A DNA stretch of 64,000 nucleotides from assembly GCF_009674685.1 (NCBI RefSeq), contig NZ_WKJI01000004.1, positions 94,427-158,426 of the forward strand. The letters are read 5' to 3'. Under the pieces are notes generated by a model. It was given only the letters and a program-made list of their open reading frames with translations. It ran no database searches and was not told the DNA's origin. Position 1 is the first letter of the stretch; every line of letters begins with the position of its first letter. The stretch is from Pedobacter puniceum. Its GTDB lineage: Bacteria > Bacteroidota > Bacteroidia > Sphingobacteriales > Sphingobacteriaceae. Of the stretch, positions 8,631 to 16,823 are shown in pieces. A program made the translations under genes and the position numbers.

Positions 8631-10979
8631 TTATAAACTCCTAAATTTAAAGCCTAAATAAAATGTTCTTGGTCTGGCTGGTCCGTAAACATAATCAGAG
8701 TCTCTGGTAGGGCCTGTGTCAAAGTCTTTTTGGAAACTATTAAATATGTTTTGAACACCTAAACTGCAATCTATCATGATGTTCTTAAGCTTAAACTGAT
8801 AGTTGTTTTTTAAGTTTAACTCTAAGAAACGTGGGGTGTTTATCAATTGAGGTAAACCGTTAGCATTAATAATTCTGGCGGCGGTCATGTTTCCAGTGTA
8901 AACTGCACTCATATCAAAACTTAATTTTTGTGTAGCCTTATAATTGCTGTTTAGGTAGCCATAGCTACGTGGTGTTCTTAAAAACTCGGTAATACTAACA
9001 TTTGTGTTGGTTAAATCATCCGGATTATCATAAATAACTTGTGGGGTGTTATAGGCTGTTTTTTGCCATGTACCACCAGCTTGCAAATTAAACTTTGCCG
9101 ATGGTACTATATTAAGCTCGAAATTTGCACCACTTACATAAGCACCTTCGCCATTACTTACTTCTTCTAAAATAGTTCCGTTTCCTAAAGAGGTACCTGT
9201 ATTAATGGTAACAAACTGGTTTTTTAAAGTTGTATAAAAGCCTTCTGTTAAGAAACTTACTTGTGTATTTCCCCATGTACAAGCATAGCTTAAAGATGCT
9301 GTAAAAGCATCAGAAAATTCTGTTTTTAGGTTTTCTGATAAAATTACAAACCGTTGCTCGCCTGCTGCAGATGAAATATGCATGTCTTCGTTAAATGCCT
9401 GTGGAGCTCTAAAACCTCGGGCATAACCTCCTCTAAACTGCCAATCTTCATTAAATTTATAAAGTAAGGTAAAACGAGGGCTCAATACACCTTTATTTAA
9501 GTTAGAGCTTCTGAAAATATTTTGTAAAGTATAATTGCCGTTTACACGGGTTAAATCATATCTACTGCCTAACAAAGCCGTTAGTTTATCATTGGGTTTC
9601 CATTCGTATTGCGCATATAAACCAAGTGTGGTTAAAGATTGATTTATTAATCTGTTATAGCCAGCAATTTCATCATCAACTTGATTATGTTGTAGTTCTG
9701 CACCCATTACAAAAACCGAGGTGTTTTCTAAGTTTTTAGTAAACTGGAAGCCTCCTACCACAGAAATATCATCAGTAAAACCATAAGCATTATTAGCTCT
9801 AGTGCTATCTATTGCGGTATAACTTCCCCCTAAACCACCATAATAACTGTTCCTTTTGCCTCTTTGCGTTGATATATAGGCAGAGTATTTATTTTTAAGA
9901 TTTTTACTGTATTGGTCAAAAGTTAACCCACCTAATAAAATTTGATGGTTTAGTTGTTCTGTAATATCGGTGAACTGAGGGGCAAGATGTAGACGGTCTC
10001 CACCTCTTCTAAATTCATTGATAGCGCTAAAATCTAAAGTTATTTTACTTCTATCGCTAGGTTTCAAAAAGGCTTTACCACCAAAAGTATTGTTCTCCAT
10101 TCGGGTTATTTCTGTAAAACCATCTAAATTGGCATCAAAAGGAGAGCGATTTCTAAACATTCCGTAAAAAGTAGCACCACTTTTTAAGTCTTCCGCAGCT
10201 AAACTTCCGTTGAAGTTTATAACATGGTCTGGCGTTTTTCTGTCTATTAAAGCTATGTTAGAACCTATTTCCCATGAGTTTAAAATGGGGTCTTTGGTAA
10301 TGATATTGATGGTTCCGGCTATGGCGTTAGACCCAAAAAGTGCCGATCCTCCGCTTCTCACTACTTCAACACGTTCTATCATGCTGGTGGGGATTTGGTC
10401 TAGACCATAAACGCTACTTAAAGCACTAAAAATTGGTCTGCTATTGATTAAAACTTGCGAATATGCACCTTCTAATCCATTTAATCTTACTTGGGTGAAG
10501 CCGCAATTTTGACAATTATTTTCTAATCTTACACCTGGCTGGTAATTTAAACCTTCTGATAAACTTAAAGATTGTGTAGCATTAAAAAGTTTAGCACCAA
10601 TAACATTAACCACAACCGGAGCCTCCTTTCTGGATACACCATATCGGGTGGCGCTTACTACCACTTCATTTAAGCCTAAATCATCGTTATTAAGCTGTAT
10701 TTCTAACGATATGTTTTCATCCGGTTTAACCGAAATAGATTTTTTATAATTTTTATAGCCTAATAAGCTTACGCTGATGTTATGCTCGCCCGGAGTAACA
10801 TCTTTGAAATGAAATATACCCAAGCTATCTGTAATTTGATAATTTAAACTCTTATCTAATTTAATGATAGCTTGTTTTACAGGCATGCCTGAAGCAAAAA
10901 CTCTCCCATAAATATCGGCTTTTTGTGCAAAAACAGCTGCGGGAAATATTAAAAACGATAATATAAATAGGTTTTTCAT
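8631..10979 (-). CDS. TonB-dependent outer-membrane receptor (candidate manganese or iron receptor)
   Basis: This encodes 782 residues. After a signal peptide (1-18) comes a carboxypeptidase-regulatory-like domain (about 22-95), a plug domain introduced by LNEVVVSATR (103-112), and a 22-strand-type barrel ending in YLGFKFRSL. The plug contains a conserved-looking cysteine pair, NNCQNCG (C156, C159). The receptor lies one base from the Nramp gene upstream and one base from a secreted thioredoxin downstream, in an operon led by a DtxR/MntR-type regulator. That context suggests import of Mn or Fe or a chelate across the outer membrane. The substrate is inferred from neighbours, not from the sequence of the barrel. 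Confidence 0.92.
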   Translation of the reverse strand: MKNLFILSFLIFPAAVFAQKADIYGRVFASGMPVKQAIIKLDKSLNYQITDSLGIFHFKDVTPGEHNISVSLLGYKNYKKSISVKPDENISLEIQLNNDDLGLNEVVVSATRYGVSRKEAPVVVNVIGAKLFNATQSLSLSEGLNYQPGVRLENNCQNCGFTQVRLNGLEGAYSQVLINSRPIFSALSSVYGLDQIPTSMIERVEVVRSGGSALFGSNAIAGTINIITKDPILNSWEIGSNIALIDRKTPDHVINFNGSLAAEDLKSGATFYGMFRNRSPFDANLDGFTEITRMENNTFGGKAFLKPSDRSKITLDFSAINEFRRGGDRLHLAPQFTDITEQLNHQILLGGLTFDQYSKNLKNKYSAYISTQRGKRNSYYGGLGGSYTAIDSTRANNAYGFTDDISVVGGFQFTKNLENTSVFVMGAELQHNQVDDEIAGYNRLINQSLTTLGLYAQYEWKPNDKLTALLGSRYDLTRVNGNYTLQNIFRSSNLNKGVLSPRFTLLYKFNEDWQFRGGYARGFRAPQAFNEDMHISSAAGEQRFVILSENLKTEFSDAFTASLSYACTWGNTQVSFLTEGFYTTLKNQFVTINTGTSLGNGTILEEVSNGEGAYVSGANFELNIVPSAKFNLQAGGTWQKTAYNTPQVIYDNPDDLTNTNVSITEFLRTPRSYGYLNSNYKATQKLSFDMSAVYTGNMTAARIINANGLPQLINTPRFLELNLKNNYQFKLKNIMIDCSLGVQNIFNSFQKDFDTGPTRDSDYVYGPARPRTFYLGFKFRSL

Positions 10980-10980
10980 C

Positions 10981-12855
10981 TTACTTTCTTACCACTAATA
11001 CAGGTATGTTTACCTGATGTCTTACTGCATCTACTGTAGAACCAAATAATAAATCACTAAAACCTTTATGGCCATGCGCACCCATTACTAAGAAGTCTAT
11101 TTCGCTTTTGTTTACAATTTTTGCGATAGCACCAGAGGTAGAGCCATAGCCAATTTTATAGGTACTGTTAAAGCCTAAATCTTTTAAGTTTTGTTGATAT
11201 TGTTTAAGATTTTCCTCATCGCTGATGGTTTCCATATCCATCACATTTTGTTGATGATAACGGGCTCCGGCTGTCTCAACAATATGAATAAGGGTATAAC
11301 TTGCCTGCTTGCCACCTTGTAAAATAGCATGTCTGATAACGTTTTTATCGTTCTCAGAAAAATCTATACTAATACCAATATTTTGGTAAATAGGAGTGTT
11401 CAAATCTGCTAAGCTTATAGCGCTACCATGTGGCACAGCTATTTGCTTGTCTTGTGCGGGGAAAAATGGTTTAATAATGATGTATAACAATAATAAGCCA
11501 ATGGCAATAGCTAAAGGAATTACAGTTATATATAACCAAAAAGCATTTTCGCCAGCACTTACTATCCATCCGCTAATTTCATCAATAACTAGTTTTACGT
11601 TTAAACTGATGATGATAACTGCGCTTAGCCAAGCCAGAATTTTAACCCATGTCTTAATGGCAAATTCTTTCATGAGCTTAGTATCTGAATTGAAATGGAT
11701 GAGTGGGATGATAGCAAAACCTAACTGTAAGCTTAACACCACCTGACTTAAAATAAGAAGTGCACCTAAAGATTCTTCTCCGAAATAAATAATGGTAAAA
11801 AAAGCAGGAGTAATAGCCAATAAACGAGTAATTAACCTTCTTAGCCAAGGTGCTATACGTAAATTTAAATGTCCTTCCATTACAATTTGCCCTGCTAGCG
11901 TACCTGTTATGGTAGAACTTTGTCCTGATGCAATAAGTGCAATTGCAAAAAGTGTTGGTGCTGCGTTACCAAATATATTTCCTAATAATTTATGTGCGTC
12001 TTGTATCTCTGCAACTTCGTTAAACCCATTGGTGAAAAAAGCAGCTGCCGAGAGTATTAAAATAGCTGCATTAACTAAAAAAGCTAGATTAAGCGCAATA
12101 GTAGTATCAATTAAATTAAATTTTAAAGCTTCTTTTATGCCTTTGCTACTACGTTCTATTTTACGTGTTTGTACCAAAGAAGAATGTAGGTATAAATTAT
12201 GAGGCATAACTGTTGCGCCTATAATACCTATAGCAATGTAAAGCGCACTGCCATTTAAATTGCTAGGGATAAATCCTTTTACAACATCATTTAACTGTGG
12301 TTGTACAATAATCATCTCCATCAAAAAAGAAATACCAACTATAAAAACCATAGATACTATGAAGGCTTCCATGCTGCGCATACCTTTTTTTAATAAAAAT
12401 AGTAGAAGAATGGTGTCAAAAACGGTGATACTGATGCCCCAAATTAATGGTATACCAAAAAGTAGGTTTAGACCTATAGCCATTCCAATAATTTCTGCCA
12501 AGTCACAGGCTATAATGGCTATTTGAGCTAAAATATAAAGCGGAATATTAGCCCAATTTGGATAAGCTTTTTTAGACGCCTGTGCCAAATCTAAACCTCT
12601 TACTATACCCAAGCGAGCACTTAATGATTGTAATAAAAGTGCTATTAAGTTAGACATCAGTAAAACCCATATCAGTTTATATCCAAACTGAGAGCCTCCA
12701 GCTATATCTGTTGCCCAATTTCCTGGGTCCATATAGCCAACACTAACCAAATAAGCAGGCCCAATGAAGGCTAAAATTTTTCTCCAACCTGTTTTTTTTT
12801 CGGTTTTGATACTGCTATGTACCTCACTTAAAGATTCTGTATGTTTTTGGTTCAT
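10981..12855 (-). CDS. mntH: Nramp divalent-metal transporter fused to a universal stress protein domain
   Basis: Nramp proteins import Mn2+ or Fe2+ with protons across the inner membrane. Residues about 25-470 form the Nramp core, with the metal-site motifs DPGN (43-46) in the first helix and MPHN (217-220) in the sixth. A C-terminal universal stress (UspA) domain follows (about 492-624), with the nucleotide-binding pattern MGAHGHKG and FGST. At 624 residues it is much longer than a bare MntH (about 410-450), because of this fusion. Its start overlaps the regulator gene by four bases. I infer that the cytoplasmic Usp domain links transport to ATP or stress status. Confidence 0.93.
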   Translation of the reverse strand: MNQKHTESLSEVHSSIKTEKKTGWRKILAFIGPAYLVSVGYMDPGNWATDIAGGSQFGYKLIWVLLMSNLIALLLQSLSARLGIVRGLDLAQASKKAYPNWANIPLYILAQIAIIACDLAEIIGMAIGLNLLFGIPLIWGISITVFDTILLLFLLKKGMRSMEAFIVSMVFIVGISFLMEMIIVQPQLNDVVKGFIPSNLNGSALYIAIGIIGATVMPHNLYLHSSLVQTRKIERSSKGIKEALKFNLIDTTIALNLAFLVNAAILILSAAAFFTNGFNEVAEIQDAHKLLGNIFGNAAPTLFAIALIASGQSSTITGTLAGQIVMEGHLNLRIAPWLRRLITRLLAITPAFFTIIYFGEESLGALLILSQVVLSLQLGFAIIPLIHFNSDTKLMKEFAIKTWVKILAWLSAVIIISLNVKLVIDEISGWIVSAGENAFWLYITVIPLAIAIGLLLLYIIIKPFFPAQDKQIAVPHGSAISLADLNTPIYQNIGISIDFSENDKNVIRHAILQGGKQASYTLIHIVETAGARYHQQNVMDMETISDEENLKQYQQNLKDLGFNSTYKIGYGSTSGAIAKIVNKSEIDFLVMGAHGHKGFSDLLFGSTVDAVRHQVNIPVLVVRK

Positions 12856-13508
12856 ATAGCTATCAATAAATTTTTTGCTACTTCTCTACTAATCATGATG
12901 TCGTTTTCTTTGATAGAAATGATAAAAGAGCCATCAAACTCTATTTGCTCTTTAATTTTGATCTCCTGACCTAAAACAAGTCCGGTTTTTTCAAGATATT
13001 TTAGAAAAAGGGGCGAGTGTTCTCTCACACCGCTAATAATTCCTGAAGTTTCATTCTTAAGTTTTGATATTGGTATAAGTTCCGGAACGTTAAATTTGCC
13101 ATGCTTATCAGGGATAGGATCACCATGTGGGTCTGTTTTAGGAAATTCTAAAAATTCATCTAAACGATTGATTAATAAATCAGAATGTATATGCTCTAAT
13201 TCTTCGGCTAAATCATGTACTTCATCCCACTTAAAATTAAGTTTCTCTACCAAAAAAACTTCCCATAAACGATGCTTACGGATGATATTTAAAGCTCTTT
13301 CTCTGCCTAAAGGCGTTAAAGTAACCCCTTGATATTTGATGTAATTGATAAATTCTTTATCAGCAAGTTTCTTAAGCATATCTGTAACAGAGGCTGCTTT
13401 TGTATTTAAAGACTCTGCAATGGCATTGGTATTTACAGCTGTGCCTTCATCTGGAGATAAATGATATATAGATTTTAAATAGTTCTCTTCTGTAAATGAA
13501 GTAATCAT
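12852..13508 (-). CDS. mntR: DtxR/MntR-family metal-dependent repressor
   Basis: This encodes 218 residues. It has an N-terminal winged helix (about 5-70), a metal-binding dimerisation domain (about 75-145, with EVHDLAEELEHIHSD and DPHGDPIP) and a C-terminal FeoA/SH3-like domain (about 150-218). At the position equivalent to Cys102 of DtxR and Glu99 of Bacillus MntR this protein has Glu102, which in the family favours Mn2+ over Fe2+. It is the first gene of a four-gene operon with mntH, a TonB receptor and a thioredoxin. A TAGATTTG box and a 24-bp palindrome lie directly upstream, pointing to autoregulation. Manganese as the effector is an inference. Confidence 0.88.
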   Translation of the reverse strand: MITSFTEENYLKSIYHLSPDEGTAVNTNAIAESLNTKAASVTDMLKKLADKEFINYIKYQGVTLTPLGRERALNIIRKHRLWEVFLVEKLNFKWDEVHDLAEELEHIHSDLLINRLDEFLEFPKTDPHGDPIPDKHGKFNVPELIPISKLKNETSGIISGVREHSPLFLKYLEKTGLVLGQEIKIKEQIEFDGSFIISIKENDIMISREVAKNLLIAI

Positions 13509-13529
13509 GATTCTAAAATATTATTATTA

Positions 13530-13537
13530 CAAATCTA
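13530..13537 (-). promoter_or_regulatory. -7 promoter box of the mntR-mntH operon
   Basis: TAGATTTG on the minus strand matches TAnnTTTG. Transcription would begin near 13526, about 18 bases before the mntR ATG. The region where a -33 element would lie is occupied by the palindrome at 13542-13565. Confidence 0.6.
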
Positions 13538-13541
13538 ATTA

Positions 13542-13565
13542 TATTTTTAGATTAATCTAAAAATA
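13542..13565. promoter_or_regulatory. Perfect 24-bp palindrome, probable MntR/DtxR operator
   Basis: The core TTTAGATTAATCTAAA (13546-13561) is part of a palindrome that stays perfect over 24 bp. Its size and its TTAGnTnAnCTAA-like layout match operators of DtxR-family repressors. It begins four bases upstream of the operon -7 box and covers the -33 region, so binding would block transcription of the mntR operon. The divergent Lrp-type gene has its own promoter about 50 bases away. Confidence 0.7.
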
Positions 13566-13612
13566 ATTTCAACCAATTATTATCCTGATATAAGTTGTTT
13601 TGTGAAATTTTA

Positions 13613-13642
13613 TTTGGTTTAAAGGATTAAAAGTTAAATTTG
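13613..13642 (+). promoter_or_regulatory. Predicted promoter of the Lrp/AsnC gene
   Basis: TTTG (13613-13616), an 18-base spacer and TAAATTTG (13635-13642) fit the Bacteroidota promoter pattern. Transcription would start about 13646, leaving a leader of about 13 bases before the ATG at 13659. Confidence 0.6.
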
Positions 13643-13658
13643 TATAAAATTTAAGGTT

Positions 13659-14123
13659 ATGGAACTGGATAAGATAGATTTAAACATTCTTAAAATTATG
13701 CAAGAAAATGGTAGAATTACCAACTTGCAGCTTTCGCAAATGATTGGTTTATCTCCGGCACCAACTTTAGAAAGGGTAAGAAAGCTAGAGCACTCTGGCT
13801 ATATTAAAAGTTATCATGCCTTGGTAGATGAGGAAAAGCTAGGCTTAGGAATTAAAACTTTTATACAGGTATCTTTAGACTTCCATCAGAATGATACCAT
13901 TACTGTTTTTTTAGAAGAGGTTAACGCCATAAAAGAAATTACAGAGTGTCACCATGTAACCGGCCAATGCGATTTTATTTTAAAAGCTTATGTAAAAGAT
14001 ATAAAGGCTTATGAGCAATTGATTATGCAAAAAATTAGTAGAATATCTGTGGTGAAGACTTTCCAAACCATGATGATTATGTCTACCAGTAAAAAAGAGC
14101 CTATCATCCCTTTAGAGTACTAG
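13659..14123 (+). CDS. Lrp/AsnC family transcriptional regulator
   Basis: This encodes 154 residues, the standard length. The N-terminal helix-turn-helix (about 5-55) contains LDKIDLNILKIMQENGRITNLQLSQMIGLSPAP in parts, and the C-terminal RAM/AsnC ligand-binding domain spans about 65-145. Such regulators sense amino acids and control amino-acid metabolism or transport. No target is apparent nearby: it is flanked by the divergent mntR operon and a convergent histidine kinase gene ending five bases downstream. Confidence 0.93.
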   Translation: MELDKIDLNILKIMQENGRITNLQLSQMIGLSPAPTLERVRKLEHSGYIKSYHALVDEEKLGLGIKTFIQVSLDFHQNDTITVFLEEVNAIKEITECHHVTGQCDFILKAYVKDIKAYEQLIMQKISRISVVKTFQTMMIMSTSKKEPIIPLEY

Positions 14124-14128
14124 TTTTA

Positions 14129-15991
14129 CTAAGTAAGGGGGCTAGGAAGCGTAAAGTAAAAAGTTGTTCCTTTATTAATTTCACTCTCTACCCAGATTTT
14201 TCCGTTGTGCAGCTCTATAAATTCTTTAGCTAGTATTAAACCTAAACCGGTTCCTTTTTCATCGGCTGTACCGGGTTTAGAGTATCTGTTTTCTATCTTG
14301 AAAATTTCATCAAGGTAACCTTTTTCTATCCCGATACCATTATCGCTAATACTAAATAGTACTTCTTGATTTTTTGTCTCTAGTTTAAGCTCTATTTTAC
14401 CATTTGGGTGTGTAAACTTTATGGCATTGGTTATTAAATTACGTAAAACGGTATTTAACATTTGCCTATCGGCATTAACATAAATAAACTCTCTATAATT
14501 TAGATTGATGGAGATATTTTTAGCATCAGCGGCAGCTAAAAATAGCTGATGGGTTTCTGTTAATAAATCTACAGCATGTAGGGTTTGTATTTTTGGTACA
14601 AGGTTACCAGTTTGTATTCTAGACCAACTTAGTAAGTTCTCTAATAGATTAAACGCTTGTTTGGCACTGGTATACATTCTTAATCCCAACTGCTGGATAC
14701 GTTCTGTACTGTATTTTTCGGTGTTCTTATAAATCAATTCGCTAAAACCGATTAAAGCATTAAAAGGGTTTTTTAAATCATGAGCAATGATAGAAAAGAA
14801 TTTATCTTTAGTAGCATTTAGTTCTTGTAAATGATTCTCGGTGTTTTTAAGTTGGGTAATATCATAACAAATAATCAGATAAGTTTCTATTTCATTGTCT
14901 GATATGTATTCGGGTACAATTTGTATCGCAAAAAAATAAGTTTTAGAGTCTAAAACGATATCTAGCTTTGTTTCTTTCAAGCTTTTATCTCTTTGGGCAC
15001 TCAATAGGATTTCCATTAAGGCTTGCTCAAAATAATCAGGTAAACCCATGGCAAATAATGCTTTACCTAAAAAATGCTGACTATTAAGGTTTGTAAATTT
15101 GCTTAATGCACTGTTTGTGTAAATACACCTAAAATTTTTATCTAAACGGATGATAAGTTCCGGAAGATTTTCTGCTAAAGTTCTGTAGCTTTCTTCCTTA
15201 TCTTTTAATCCTTTAAACAAAATGCCTGTTGGGTTAAGAAAACTGGTCTCAACATTTGCCTTATATATTAAAAAGAAAGAGATAAGTTTGCCATAATGCC
15301 CAATTTGATTAAAAACACCATCATTAGTAAGGTACAGCGTGAAACAAAACTCGCTTAGAATAGAGAAACTTAAAGAAGCAAAAAGCAGTTTAAAAACTTT
15401 TGAATCAAAATAATTTTGTCTTTTAACTAATGTATAACAAGCTGATATTAATATGAATATAATGATGTACTCAGCGTAAATTTTAAAAGCAGTTTGACCA
15501 ATACCTTCAACATAACAAATAGGGAAATTTTTCCAGTAAAGGATAGATGAAATAAGTAAGCTGCTGATTAATAGGTAGATGATAAAAATGTAATCGGCGT
15601 TAAGCCTATGTTTACGCTTTAAGAACCAGAAGCCTACCAGTAAAGTAATACTTTCTAAGAAACGTGTGGCTATCCAAAATTGGTTAGCATAAAAGGTAGT
15701 ACTTTTGATGATGTTCATCCCTTTATAGGTAAGGGCATGTAAAATATCCAGTATACCAATGAATAAATATGCTATACCTACTAAAAAGAGATAGTTATTG
15801 TCAAGAATTTTTCTGGAGTTCCAGGTAACAATAAAAACCGCAAAAGCAACTGTAACAGAAAATAGCTCTACCAGTGTATGAAACAGCAAATAACTTTCTC
15901 TGATGCTCATAAATAGAACAATCATAAGTAAGCAAGATGCAAACAGGGTACGGTAATTTTTTTTTATAAGATTGCTTATAGGTAGATTCAA
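14129..15991 (-). CDS. MASE3-PAS sensor histidine kinase
   Basis: This encodes 620 residues. The N-terminal half (about 14-245) has seven or eight membrane segments with the MASE3-like phrase ILDILHALTYKGMNI. A PAS domain follows (about 265-385), then a HisKA domain with phosphoacceptor His404 in IIAHDLKNPFNAL, and a HATPase_c domain (about 500-618, with NLITNAIKFTHPNG and the GTGLGL box). The first codon is TTG; no ATG exists before the first membrane segment, and a TAATTTTG promoter box lies just upstream, so TTG at 15989-15991 is the best start. No response regulator is adjacent, so it is an orphan kinase. Confidence 0.9.
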   Translation of the reverse strand: MNLPISNLIKKNYRTLFASCLLMIVLFMSIRESYLLFHTLVELFSVTVAFAVFIVTWNSRKILDNNYLFLVGIAYLFIGILDILHALTYKGMNIIKSTTFYANQFWIATRFLESITLLVGFWFLKRKHRLNADYIFIIYLLISSLLISSILYWKNFPICYVEGIGQTAFKIYAEYIIIFILISACYTLVKRQNYFDSKVFKLLFASLSFSILSEFCFTLYLTNDGVFNQIGHYGKLISFFLIYKANVETSFLNPTGILFKGLKDKEESYRTLAENLPELIIRLDKNFRCIYTNSALSKFTNLNSQHFLGKALFAMGLPDYFEQALMEILLSAQRDKSLKETKLDIVLDSKTYFFAIQIVPEYISDNEIETYLIICYDITQLKNTENHLQELNATKDKFFSIIAHDLKNPFNALIGFSELIYKNTEKYSTERIQQLGLRMYTSAKQAFNLLENLLSWSRIQTGNLVPKIQTLHAVDLLTETHQLFLAAADAKNISINLNYREFIYVNADRQMLNTVLRNLITNAIKFTHPNGKIELKLETKNQEVLFSISDNGIGIEKGYLDEIFKIENRYSKPGTADEKGTGLGLILAKEFIELHNGKIWVESEINKGTTFYFTLPSPLT

Positions 15992-16009
15992 GCTGCTTAA
16001 TTATAAATA

Positions 16010-16017
16010 CAAAATTA
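16010..16017 (-). promoter_or_regulatory. -7 promoter box of the MASE3 kinase gene
   Basis: TAATTTTG on the minus strand fits TAnnTTTG. Transcription would start near 16006, about 15 bases before the TTG start codon, which supports that start. Confidence 0.5.
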
Positions 16018-16067
16018 GTTCTATTTTATGGTTTTACGGTTAATCTTATTTACTAGTTTGCATTAAT

Positions 16068-16745
16068 CTAAATTATTTGCCAATTAATAGCTTCTTTACC
16101 TTGTTGTAGCAAATAAGTATTGGTTTGACTAAATGGTTTAGAACCAAAAAAACCGTTATAAGCAGAGAACGGTGATGGATGAGCAGATTTGATAATAAAA
16201 TGCTTTTGAGCATCTATTAAAGCGATTTTTTGCTGTGCAAATTTACCCCAAAGAATAAAAACGATTTTCTCTTTATGCTGTGATAAGGCTTTAATGGCAG
16301 CGTCAGTAAACATTTCCCATCCCTGATTTTGGTGTGAGCCAGGTTTAGTAGCTTCTACCGTTAAAGTAGCATTTAAAAGTAATACGCCTTGTTTTGCCCA
16401 ACTGCTTAAATTACCATGAAAAGGGATTTTAAAACCTGAAATATCGTCACTTAATTCTTTGTAAATGTTTTGTAATGATGGTGGCAACTTCATGTTTTCT
16501 TTAACAGAAAACGATAAACCATGAGCTTGTCCAGGGCCATGATAAGGATCTTGACCAAGTATGACCACCTTAACGTCATCAAAAGGAGTTAAATTGAAAG
16601 CGTTAAATATTTCTGCACCAGGTGGATAAATAGTTTTTCCTTTTTGCTTTTCTTCTTGAAGAAACTGCTTTAATTGCAGCATGTAATTTTTCTCAAATTC
16701 TTCTCCTAATACAGCCAGCCAAGAGGATTCTAATTGTACAGACAT
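16068..16745 (-). CDS. ung: Uracil-DNA glycosylase, family 1
   Basis: Ung removes uracil from DNA as the first step of base-excision repair. The protein has 225 residues. The water-activating motif is GQDPYHG (64-70, catalytic Asp66), and the DNA-intercalation motif HPSPFSAYNGFFG occurs near residue 190. Length and motifs are normal for family 1. The gene is transcribed divergently from 16824 and appears monocistronic. Confidence 0.97.
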   Translation of the reverse strand: MSVQLESSWLAVLGEEFEKNYMLQLKQFLQEEKQKGKTIYPPGAEIFNAFNLTPFDDVKVVILGQDPYHGPGQAHGLSFSVKENMKLPPSLQNIYKELSDDISGFKIPFHGNLSSWAKQGVLLLNATLTVEATKPGSHQNQGWEMFTDAAIKALSQHKEKIVFILWGKFAQQKIALIDAQKHFIIKSAHPSPFSAYNGFFGSKPFSQTNTYLLQQGKEAINWQII

Positions 16746-16788
16746 ATTTCTTTATCTTTTTATTGATTAAAAGCTCAAATAAACGATA

Positions 16789-16821
16789 TTTGCAGCCACT
16801 AAAGTATATTAAATACATTTG
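16789..16821 (+). promoter_or_regulatory. Predicted promoter giving a leaderless message for 16824-17390
   Basis: TTTG (16789-16792) and TACATTTG (16814-16821) are 21 bases apart, an excellent match to the Bacteroidota consensus. The ATG begins three bases after the -7 box, so transcription should start at or within a base or two of the start codon. Confidence 0.6.
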
Positions 16822-16823
16822 AC

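Noticed and set aside
11396-12526. Several open frames antisense to mntH
   Set aside because: They are antisense shadows of a membrane protein with strong codon bias and lack start context and conserved motifs.
16056-16068. Possible second MntR site (ATTAATCTAAATT) upstream of the MASE3 kinase and ung genes
   Set aside because: Only one half of the 13542 palindrome is present, so it is expected by chance in AT-rich DNA.
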